48,579 nucleotides of DNA, taken from positions 1 through 48,579 of the forward strand of contig JAZQSE010000016.1 in the NCBI GenBank assembly GCA_045629945.1, read 5' to 3'. This DNA is from UBA1765 sp045629945 (lineage in GTDB: Bacteria > Fibrobacterota > Fibrobacteria > Fibrobacterales > Fibrobacteraceae). Positions 33,536 through 40,676 of the stretch are shown here, piece by piece. A model generated the notes under the pieces. That model searched no databases. It was not told where the DNA came from and saw only the letters and a list, made by a program, of their open reading frames with translations. Every line of letters starts with the position of its first letter. Within the stretch, counting starts at the first letter, position 1. The position numbers were made by a program, and so were the translations under genes.

Positions 33536-35026
33536 ATGTTTAAAAAAATACCCACGTGGGCTATATTGTTTTTTTCTTTTGCATTCATTCTTGGATGCAA
33601 CGACAATGCAATTCCAGAAAATAAAGTTTTTGCAGTAAAAGATCTTGCTCATAAAAAAGTCGGCGTACAAATTGGGAACACCGCTGATATTTACGCTTCT
33701 GATTTTGGTGGTGATACCGCAAAAATTCAAGTTGAACGCTATTCCAAATTAACTGATGCTATCCAAGCATTGTCTCAAGGGAAAATTGATGCAGTCCTTT
33801 GCGACGACCAGCCAGCTAAAGCATTTCTACGCCAGAATCCAACGTTGAAAATATTAGATGAAGTTTTTGTTGAAGAAACTTACGCAGGTGTTATTGCTAA
33901 AAACAATACCGCATTATTAGACACAGTGAACATGGCTTTAAAAAGCCTAAAAAATTCCGGAACTTATGATTCTATTTTTAACACTTATATAAATAGAAAT
34001 AGTGACTTCCATTATTCTCAAAAAATCAAATCCGAAAATAAACTTATCCTTTCTACAAACGCTCAGTTTCCGCCCTACGAATTTCATTCAGCCAATGGCA
34101 TTGAAGGGATTGATATTGAAATAGCCCGTTACATTGCCGATTATATGAATCGCTCATTAGAAATTCAAGATATTGAATTTGACGCTATTATCAATTCCGT
34201 TAATTCTGGGAAAGCCGACATTGGACTTGCTGGTTTTACCATAACAGAAGAGCGTAAAAAATCTATTCTTTTTACAATTCCTTATGCTGAATCAAAAATT
34301 GTCGTGGTCGTTAGAGACAACAATAAAATTTCTAAGACAGAATCCTTTGGCGAATTATTACACAAAAACTTTATTAAAGAAGGACGTTGGAAATTCATTG
34401 TTGAAGGTTTGGGAAACACCTTAATTATTTCTTTCTTTGCCGCATTCCTTGGTATTTGCATTGGTATAGGCGTTTCCTTTGTTCGATTTGCTCATGAAAC
34501 CATGGGGGGAATGAAATTTCTTAACACCATTTGCAAAATTTATTTAGCCATTATCCGTGGCACTCCTGTTCTTGTTCAGCTTCTTATTATCTATTACATT
34601 GTATTTTCTTCTGTTAACGTCAACAAAATTCTTGTTGCAGTTATTGCTTTTGGAATAAACTCCGGTGCCTACGTTTCTGAAATCCTTCGTAGCGGATTCA
34701 AAGCCATTGACCCAGGCCAAATAGAAGCCGGCAGAAGTTTAGGATTACGTTTTAGACACATTCTTAGCCATATTGCATTTCCTCAGGCATTTAAAACATC
34801 TTTGCCTTCAATGACAAATGAATTTATCACTCTTATTAAAGAAACTTCTATTTGCGGTTACATCGGAATTACCGATTTGACCAGAGGTGGAGACATCATC
34901 CGCAGTCTGACTTATGAAGCTATGCTCCCATTACTCGCCGTTGCTGTAATCTATTTCATTTTAGTCGCAGGTCTTTCTAGCTGTGTTGCTCGCCTGGAAA
35001 AGAGGTTAAAAAAGAATGAACGCTAA
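33536..35026 (+). CDS. Amino-acid ABC transporter: circularly permuted binding domain fused to permease
   Basis: A 496-residue lipoprotein (lipobox FILGC, Cys21) that combines solute binding and transport. Residues 33-155 match the second half of a GlnH-type binding protein (KDLAHKKVGVQIGNTADIYA ... NSGTYDSIFNTYI). Residues about 165-265 match the first half (LILSTNAQFPPYEF ... GLAGFTITEERKKSILFTIPY). The halves are thus in swapped order. Residues 280-490 are a HisM/GlnP-type permease with about five membrane segments and the EAGRSLGLRFRH coupling motif. The ATPase gene overlaps by 11 bp. Gaggac precedes the ATG. It probably imports polar amino acids. Confidence 0.88.
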   Translation: MFKKIPTWAILFFSFAFILGCNDNAIPENKVFAVKDLAHKKVGVQIGNTADIYASDFGGDTAKIQVERYSKLTDAIQALSQGKIDAVLCDDQPAKAFLRQNPTLKILDEVFVEETYAGVIAKNNTALLDTVNMALKSLKNSGTYDSIFNTYINRNSDFHYSQKIKSENKLILSTNAQFPPYEFHSANGIEGIDIEIARYIADYMNRSLEIQDIEFDAIINSVNSGKADIGLAGFTITEERKKSILFTIPYAESKIVVVVRDNNKISKTESFGELLHKNFIKEGRWKFIVEGLGNTLIISFFAAFLGICIGIGVSFVRFAHETMGGMKFLNTICKIYLAIIRGTPVLVQLLIIYYIVFSSVNVNKILVAVIAFGINSGAYVSEILRSGFKAIDPGQIEAGRSLGLRFRHILSHIAFPQAFKTSLPSMTNEFITLIKETSICGYIGITDLTRGGDIIRSLTYEAMLPLLAVAVIYFILVAGLSSCVARLEKRLKKNER

Positions 35027-35759
35027 TCCAAATACAATCATTCAAGTACAAAACTTGTCAAAATCTTTTGGCAATTTACAAGTTCTGAAAAATATTTCTT
35101 TAGATGTTTATCAAGGCGACGTTATTGCTATTATCGGGCCTTCTGGTTGTGGTAAATCCACATTCATCAGACATTTAAACATGTTAGAAAAACAAGATGA
35201 AGGCAAAATTCTTTTTAACGGAAAAGACATTTACGAAAAAGACTTACATTCCAGATTTGTCCGAGAACGAATCGGCATGGTATTCCAACAATTCAATTTA
35301 TTCAAAAACTTAACGGTTTTAAAAAACATTATGCTAGCTCCAGTCACATTACATAAAATGACAAAAAGCGAAGCTGAAGCCAAAGCAAAAGAATTGTTAA
35401 ATAAAGTCGGACTCTCCGGCTATGAAAACCACTACCCTTCCCAACTTTCTGGAGGCCAGCAACAACGCATTGCTATCGCAAGAGCTATGGCTATGAATCC
35501 AGATGTTCTACTTTTTGATGAGCCTACTAGTGCGCTTGACCCTGAAATGGTTGGAGAAGTTTTAAAAATCATCAAAGACTTAGCTAATTCTGGAATGACT
35601 ATGCTTATCGTTACTCACGAAATGAACTTTGCAAAATCTGTTGCCAACAAAGTTTTATTCTTTTCAGAAGGCATAATTAAAGAACAAGGAACACCACAAG
35701 AAATATTTGAAAACCCAAAAGACGAACGTTTAAAAGAATTTCTTTCAGTCATCCACTAA
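35016..35759 (+). CDS. glnQ: Polar amino-acid ABC transporter ATPase (GlnQ type)
   Basis: A 247-residue ATPase with Walker A GPSGCGKS, Q-loop FQQFNLF, signature LSGGQQQR, Walker B VLLFDEP and switch THEM. It is very close to GlnQ/HisP/ArtP proteins, with a standard length. It overlaps the fused binding protein-permease gene by 11 bp and pairs with it. The exact amino acid cannot be told; the symbol marks the family only. Confidence 0.93.
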   Translation: MNANPNTIIQVQNLSKSFGNLQVLKNISLDVYQGDVIAIIGPSGCGKSTFIRHLNMLEKQDEGKILFNGKDIYEKDLHSRFVRERIGMVFQQFNLFKNLTVLKNIMLAPVTLHKMTKSEAEAKAKELLNKVGLSGYENHYPSQLSGGQQQRIAIARAMAMNPDVLLFDEPTSALDPEMVGEVLKIIKDLANSGMTMLIVTHEMNFAKSVANKVLFFSEGIIKEQGTPQEIFENPKDERLKEFLSVIH

Positions 35760-35783
35760 CTTCAACTCTTCTATTTTTTGATT

Positions 35784-36617
35784 GTGTTTATAGCCTTATT
35801 AAAAATGTCTCGCTTAAACAATGCGATTATTGCCATAGCCACTTTAGCGGCCGGTTATTTTTTATCGCACTGTATTTTTTCAGCACAAACATTTTTTGCC
35901 GATTTAATCGCGTTCACTATGGCTATTTCAGTCGGTAACATCCACAATGATTTACTAGACATAGAAACAGACAAATTAAACAGGCCCACTCGTCCATTAC
36001 CTTCAGGAAAAATTTCAATCAAAACAACCAAAATTTCAATTCTCATCCTTTCCATTTTCACTCTCTTACCGGCTTTTTTAAAAGAAGTTCAAAGCATAAC
36101 TCACCTTACATTCTACACCCTTTTACTTGCATTACTATTCGTTTACAACAAATACGCAAAGCAAATCCCTTTTTTGAAAAACTTCACCGTTGCCTTTTTA
36201 TGCACAACGCCACTCATTCGCCTTATGTTCTATGAATCCGCAAGCATTTCACCCTTAATTGCTCCAATTATTTTCGCTTTCCTATACACACTTTCTAGAG
36301 AAATTCAAAAAGATTTAGAAGACATCACAGGCGACAAAGCCGCAGGCATATTAACGCTTCCCATTTTAGTCGGCGAAAAGAAAACTTCTAAACTAGCCAT
36401 TTTCCAAATCATCCTTGCGTTATTTTTACTTCCCTTACCCGTTCTTTTAAACTGGTATTCTTCACTCTTTTTACTCGCCTTAATCTTTCTTATTCCATTA
36501 TCCGTATGGATAATTCACAGTCTCAACAAAAAAGACTACTCAAAAGCAAGAGCTCTCACCAAAATCGCCATGATTTTGGGAATCATTTTTCTCATTTTAT
36601 CAGAAATATTCTCTTAA
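35784..36617 (+). CDS. UbiA-family prenyltransferase
   Basis: A ~277-residue membrane prenyltransferase with about eight to nine membrane helices. The two Asp-rich prenyl-diphosphate/Mg motifs are NDLLDIETD (near 54-62) and DLEDITGD (near 176-183). It resembles the digeranylgeranylglyceryl-phosphate synthase/UbiA group, but a menaquinone or other role is equally possible. The start is uncertain: GTG 35784 keeps the LLKMSRLNN helix start typical of the family; TTG 35778 and ATG 35805 are alternatives. It lies 24 bp after glnQ. Confidence 0.85.
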   Translation: MFIALLKMSRLNNAIIAIATLAAGYFLSHCIFSAQTFFADLIAFTMAISVGNIHNDLLDIETDKLNRPTRPLPSGKISIKTTKISILILSIFTLLPAFLKEVQSITHLTFYTLLLALLFVYNKYAKQIPFLKNFTVAFLCTTPLIRLMFYESASISPLIAPIIFAFLYTLSREIQKDLEDITGDKAAGILTLPILVGEKKTSKLAIFQIILALFLLPLPVLLNWYSSLFLLALIFLIPLSVWIIHSLNKKDYSKARALTKIAMILGIIFLILSEIFS

Positions 36618-36629
36618 TTCAGGAAAGGT

Positions 36630-36660
36630 AAAAAAAGAAGAACGTGTTCTTCTTTTTTTG
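36630..36660. terminator. Bidirectional terminator
   Basis: A long A/T-rich stem with a GAAGAAC / GTTCTTC core, an A-run before and a T-run after. It serves the UbiA gene on plus and the NamZ gene on minus. Confidence 0.85.
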
Positions 36661-36669
36661 TCGACAAAC

Positions 36670-37770
36670 CTAAAGTCCCGATTCAATAAACTCTTTCCGG
36701 AAAGTTCCCGAACCAAGCAAAATATCTATCGGTAACTTTTCAAATTCATATTCATAAGGTGGCGCTTTCCAAGCAAAATCATTAGGATACTCATGGAATA
36801 AATATTGCAATAACTTAATCGTCATATCAAACGAACGGAAAACATTTCTATCAAGAACATGAATTTGTGCTCCTCCACAAATAGAGCCTGCTCCTTTATG
36901 AAAAGTTGGCTGGAAATAATTTTCACGGAACAACACCCCAGGCAGCTTTAAACCATTCATATAACGACAAAGTTTTTCGGCATCAATAAAAGGCGCTCCA
37001 AAAATTTCAAACGGCCTTGTTGTTCCTCGCCCTTCGCTTACATTGGTTGCTTCTAAAAGACACATTCCTGGGTAAACAATTGCCGTATCAAGAGTTGGCA
37101 TATTCGGGGAAGGCATCACCCAAGGAAGCCCCGTTTCATCAAACCACATTCTCTTGTCGTAATTTTCCATTTCCATCACATAAAGTTCACAACTCGGAAA
37201 ACGCTCCGCTTTAAAAATTCGAGCAAGTTCACCAATCGTTTTACCATGTCTAACAGGAATAGAATGTAATCCCACAAAACTCGTATAACCTAAATCTAAA
37301 ACTGGTCCTTCTTCATCAATGCAATTAATAGGATTAGGCCTATCCAAAACAACAACAGGAATTCCTTGTTTTTCGCAAGCCTCCATACAAAGAAACAAAG
37401 TCCAAATAAAAGTATAATAGCGGGCCCCGACATCTTGCAAATCCACAAAAAGCACTTCTACATTTTTCAACATTTCTGGAGACGGCTTTCTGTGTTCACC
37501 ATAAAGACTATAAACTGGTATTCCCAGTTCAGGATCTGTATAACCTTCCCATTCAATCATATTGTCCTGAGTATGGCCTTTTATTCCGTGTTGGGGGCCA
37601 AATAAAGCCGACAAATGGAACAACTTACCATCAAATTCTTTCAAATATGAAAGCGTGTGGGCAAAATTCTCGCCTATCGAGGCTGGGTGCAAAACAGCAC
37701 CAAGTCTTTTTCCTTTAAGATGAAAAGGAAAATTCTTTTCAAAATTGGATATTGCTAATTTAACGCTCAT
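36670..37770 (-). CDS. NamZ-like exo-beta-N-acetylmuramidase (DUF1343, GH171)
   Basis: A 366-residue DUF1343 protein. Characterised NamZ enzymes remove MurNAc from peptidoglycan fragments. Family landmarks are FGPQHGIKGHTQDNM, VDLQDVGARYYTFIWTL, LDRPNPIN, HGKTIGELA, PSPNMPTLDTAIVYPG and EGRGTTRPFE. The FGPQHG motif has Gln where many family members have Glu; I recall a Gln-bearing subgroup, so activity is uncertain. No signal peptide is visible, so it is predicted cytoplasmic, which would suit turnover of imported muropeptides. There is no Shine-Dalgarno before ATG 37770. Confidence 0.88.
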   Translation of the reverse strand: MSVKLAISNFEKNFPFHLKGKRLGAVLHPASIGENFAHTLSYLKEFDGKLFHLSALFGPQHGIKGHTQDNMIEWEGYTDPELGIPVYSLYGEHRKPSPEMLKNVEVLFVDLQDVGARYYTFIWTLFLCMEACEKQGIPVVVLDRPNPINCIDEEGPVLDLGYTSFVGLHSIPVRHGKTIGELARIFKAERFPSCELYVMEMENYDKRMWFDETGLPWVMPSPNMPTLDTAIVYPGMCLLEATNVSEGRGTTRPFEIFGAPFIDAEKLCRYMNGLKLPGVLFRENYFQPTFHKGAGSICGGAQIHVLDRNVFRSFDMTIKLLQYLFHEYPNDFAWKAPPYEYEFEKLPIDILLGSGTFRKEFIESGL

Positions 37771-37777
37771 TTTTTAT

Positions 37778-37810
37778 TATCTTTGATGACCTAAATTAAA
37801 ACTAAATATA
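37778..37810. promoter_or_regulatory. Divergent promoter boxes for namZ-like gene and ssb
   Basis: Plus strand TATCTTTG at 37778-37785 (exact TAnnTTTG) points to ssb with a ~35-nt leader. Minus strand TATATTTA at 37810-37803 (one mismatch) points to the NamZ gene. The two promoters face each other across only 52 bp and must overlap. Confidence 0.45.
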
Positions 37811-37822
37811 GGAACATTATTT

Positions 37823-38329
37823 ATGGCGTATCTGAACAAAGTTATGTTAATAGGCAATATCGGAAAAGATCCAGAAATCCGTATGACTGCCTCCAACAAG
37901 AAAAAGGTATCCTTTTCATTAGCTACGTCCCGTCGTTACCGCGACAACAATGGTGAAACTAGGGAACAAACCGAATGGCACAATGTTGTTGGTTGGGGCA
38001 AACTTGCTGACCTCATTGAGCAACTCGGTGTTCATAAGGGAATGAGCCTTTTTATAGAAGGTTCTATTTCTTATCGCAGTTGGGATGACCCAAATGGTCA
38101 AAAGCGCTATATGACTGACATCACAATGGAAACATTCCAATTGTTGACTCCGCGCCCAGCTCAGAACAATTCCTACGGAAATTCATCTTACAACAATTCT
38201 AGTTATAACCAACCTAATGCTTACTCCAATCAAGCTAGTTCTGGTTATGGACGTCCTCCTCAGCAAAATTACCAACCTGCTCCAATGAACGACGGTCCAG
38301 ACGAAGTTGAAGACGATTTCCCGTTCTAA
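37823..38329 (+). CDS. ssb: Single-stranded DNA-binding protein
   Basis: A 168-residue SSB. The OB-fold occupies residues 1-110 (MAYLNKVMLIGNIGKDPEIR start, TEWHNVVGWGKLAD, YMTDITMETFQLL). A Asn/Ser/Tyr/Gln-rich linker follows, and the acidic tip DDFPF, which recruits repair and replication proteins, ends the protein. agga about 8 nt upstream is the ribosome binding site. Confidence 0.97.
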   Translation: MAYLNKVMLIGNIGKDPEIRMTASNKKKVSFSLATSRRYRDNNGETREQTEWHNVVGWGKLADLIEQLGVHKGMSLFIEGSISYRSWDDPNGQKRYMTDITMETFQLLTPRPAQNNSYGNSSYNNSSYNQPNAYSNQASSGYGRPPQQNYQPAPMNDGPDEVEDDFPF

Positions 38330-38338
38330 AAATTTAAA

Positions 38339-38959
38339 ATGTCAGAACTGCAATTCTATTCTGTACTAATTCTTTTAGCGATAGCTGTTTCTACGATATT
38401 ACAAATTATTGTTTTACGTGGTAAGCAAAGGATTTATGCAGTAATTGCTTTTCTGTTCATTTTAGGAATCATTCTTTTTGCGGGTCTGCGTTCTGAAACG
38501 CCTATAACACAAACTCAGTTTGTTTCTTCAGAACGCCCCCTAGATAAAAGAAATTCTAAAACACAAAATCATGATCTTTTTTTACAAGAATTTTCTAAGG
38601 AGTTTTTCTCTTTAGGGAAACAACTTGAAGAAAAAGTCCCTGAAGTTTTTGAATCAGATATGGAACAAGAAAACTTCGCTCGCAAAGCTTTAAGTATTCG
38701 AGAAAAAATTTCGCTCTTTTGCCAAAAAAATCAAAAACTTTCTCAAACACTTGAAAACGAGTCTTTTCAACAAGTTATCCTTTCTTCTTTAGAACATTTA
38801 AAAGCTAGTGCCTTTGCTTTTTATGCAGAAGCCTCATCAGAAGACAAAACATTCAGAGATTTTCAAGCCCTTCAAAAAAAAGAACAATTAGAAATCGCTC
38901 AAAAAAAAGTTCATGAATTACAAGAACTCTTAAAAAAAACTACTTTAAGGCCACAATAA
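38339..38959 (+). CDS. Two-pass membrane protein with helical tail, unknown
   Basis: A 206-residue protein with two membrane segments near 5-25 and 33-50. About 155 mostly helical, charged residues follow, ending in a likely coiled coil (KEQLEIAQKKVHELQELLKK). No family is recognised. It starts 9 bp after ssb and precedes asd by 18 bp, so the three may be one transcript. Confidence 0.75.
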   Translation: MSELQFYSVLILLAIAVSTILQIIVLRGKQRIYAVIAFLFILGIILFAGLRSETPITQTQFVSSERPLDKRNSKTQNHDLFLQEFSKEFFSLGKQLEEKVPEVFESDMEQENFARKALSIREKISLFCQKNQKLSQTLENESFQQVILSSLEHLKASAFAFYAEASSEDKTFRDFQALQKKEQLEIAQKKVHELQELLKKTTLRPQ

Positions 38960-38977
38960 ACAACATAAGGTTCATTT

Positions 38978-40006
38978 ATGAGTAAAAATGTCGCCATTCT
39001 CGGTGCAACTGGTGCAGTAGGTCAAGAACTCCTTTCACTTCTTGCTGAACGCAATTTTCCTTTAAAATCATTAAAACTTTTGGCATCAAAACGCAGTGCC
39101 GGCAAAACGATTGAATTTCGTGGCGAAAAAATCACCGTCGAAGAATTAACGCACGATTCATTCAAAGGCGTTGATTTAGTTTTATCTTCTGCAGGAGGTT
39201 CAATTTCTAAAGAATTCGTTCCAAGCGCTGTTAAAGCAGGAGCCGTTGTCGTTGACAACACCAGTTATTTCCGTATGGACCCGAATGTTCCTTTGGTTGT
39301 TCCTGAAGTAAACCCTGAAGATATTAAAAAACACCAAGGCATTATAGCAAACCCGAACTGTACAACAATCATCATGTCTTTACCGCTTTTCCCTCTTTAC
39401 AAAGAATTCGGTATTGAACGTGTAACTGTCTGCACATACCAAGCTGCTTCTGGTGCTGGTGCGATTGCTATGGAAGAACTTAGAAAAGAAAGTATTGCTG
39501 TTGGTGAAGGCAAACCTTTTGAAAGAACTGTATTCCCTTACCAATATGCGTTCAATCTTTTCCCGCATAATTCTCCTTTCAACGATGGCTCAGAAGAAAA
39601 GGCAAAAGTAAAAGCGCCTAAAGGCTATTGTGAAGAAGAATGGAAAATGGTTGCAGAAACTCGTAAAATTTTCCACGATGAATCTATTTGTGTAGCTCCG
39701 ACTTGTATCCGCGTTCCTGTTTTACGCGCTCATTCTGAAGCTATTAATGTGCAACTTAAAAAGCAAGCTTCTGTAGAACAGATTTACGAAGTTCTCCGCA
39801 CGAAGGCACAAAACGTTGAAATCTTAGAAGATACTTCTGCAAACCGTTGGCCAATGCCTTTAGATGCTAGCGGAAAAGACCCTGTTCTCGTTGGTCGAAT
39901 TCGTGAAGATCTTTCTCAGAAAAACACATTTGACCTTTGGGTTGTTGGCGATCAAATCAGAAAAGGTGCTGCTTTGAACGCCGTTGAAATTGCAGAACTT
40001 TTATAA
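38978..40006 (+). CDS. asd: Aspartate-semialdehyde dehydrogenase
   Basis: Asd reduces aspartyl phosphate to aspartate semialdehyde for lysine/diaminopimelate, threonine and methionine. The 342-residue protein has GATGAVGQELLSLL (NADP binding), SSAGGSISKE, the catalytic Cys in NPNCTT, QAASGAGAIAMEEL and CIRVPVLRAHSEA. aagg lies upstream of the ATG. A very strong terminator follows. Confidence 0.97.
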   Translation: MSKNVAILGATGAVGQELLSLLAERNFPLKSLKLLASKRSAGKTIEFRGEKITVEELTHDSFKGVDLVLSSAGGSISKEFVPSAVKAGAVVVDNTSYFRMDPNVPLVVPEVNPEDIKKHQGIIANPNCTTIIMSLPLFPLYKEFGIERVTVCTYQAASGAGAIAMEELRKESIAVGEGKPFERTVFPYQYAFNLFPHNSPFNDGSEEKAKVKAPKGYCEEEWKMVAETRKIFHDESICVAPTCIRVPVLRAHSEAINVQLKKQASVEQIYEVLRTKAQNVEILEDTSANRWPMPLDASGKDPVLVGRIREDLSQKNTFDLWVVGDQIRKGAALNAVEIAELL

Positions 40007-40025
40007 CGTTCTTGTTTCATTTTTT

Positions 40026-40064
40026 AAAAGCAAAACGAATCCCCATGGGATTCGTTTTGCTTTT
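40026..40064. terminator. Bidirectional terminator, 18-bp stem
   Basis: Perfect arms 40026-40043 and 40047-40064 (core GAATCCC / GGGATTC) with a 3-nt loop, A-rich before and T-rich after. It separates the convergent asd gene and the gene at 40090. Confidence 0.9.
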
Positions 40065-40089
40065 AGTTTAAAAAATTCACTTAAAAAAA

Positions 40090-40491
40090 TTAAAGAACCG
40101 ATTCATCATCTACAGCAAGTTCTTTTTTTACGGATAAAATAAATGCGGATTCTGTTTCAGAAATAGCATGGCTAGAATTGTTTTCAAAAGAAGCAGAAGC
40201 CATAGCAAATAGATAACGAATAGTCTTAACGCGATATTCGTATGACGCTTCCTTTAAAGCTTCTAAACAGCCTGTCAAACGAGCAGAAGCTGTCGGAAAC
40301 GACAAATAAGCTTTATTAAAATCATCCCAAGAAAAAGTCATACTTTCTTCTTCTTTTACAGCATCTAAAATTTTTTCTTCTTCTAATGTCGCTGATTTTG
40401 CACCAGGAATTAATTCACCATTTTCTGTATCGTGTTCTAAACAAGCCTCTTGCCAAAGCAAAAGAAGTAAAGCCATATCTTGTTGCAACAT
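40090..40491 (-). CDS. Small helical protein, possibly TerB-like
   Basis: A 133-residue cytoplasmic, all-helical acidic protein. The spacing of the C-terminal half (LKEASYEYRVKTIRYLFAMA ... ISETESAFILSVKKEL) recalls the TerB/DjlA helical fold, but the usual Asp-Gly metal site is not clear, so this is weak. aggag about 7 nt before ATG 40491 supports the start. A minus-strand box TATCTTTA (40539-40532) may be its promoter. Confidence 0.65.
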   Translation of the reverse strand: MLQQDMALLLLLWQEACLEHDTENGELIPGAKSATLEEEKILDAVKEEESMTFSWDDFNKAYLSFPTASARLTGCLEALKEASYEYRVKTIRYLFAMASASFENNSSHAISETESAFILSVKKELAVDDESVL

Positions 40492-40505
40492 AGAAACTCC
40501 TAAAT

Positions 40506-40518
40506 ATCATTGAATGAT
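40506..40518. promoter_or_regulatory. 13-bp palindrome in the leader of the 40090 gene
   Basis: Perfect arms ATCATT and AATGAT around G, between the candidate promoter box and the start codon. It may be an operator; the evidence is only symmetry and position. Confidence 0.25.
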
Positions 40519-40664
40519 TCGTAAAATCACTTTAAAGATACAATAAAGTTCTCCCAAAAATAACATAAAATAAATTTAGGGATTGAATATTTTATTTTCT
40601 TTGAAAAAATCCTTAATTTTTTAACAGATATTTTTCCAAATTTTCGCTTTTATTTGTTTTTTTG

Positions 40665-40672
40665 TATCTTTG
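40665..40672 (+). promoter_or_regulatory. -7 box directly before dnaX
   Basis: TATCTTTG matches TAnnTTTG exactly and ends 4 nt before the dnaX ATG at 40677. Transcription would begin at or next to the start codon. No Shine-Dalgarno is possible in between. Confidence 0.5.
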
Positions 40673-40676
40673 GAAC

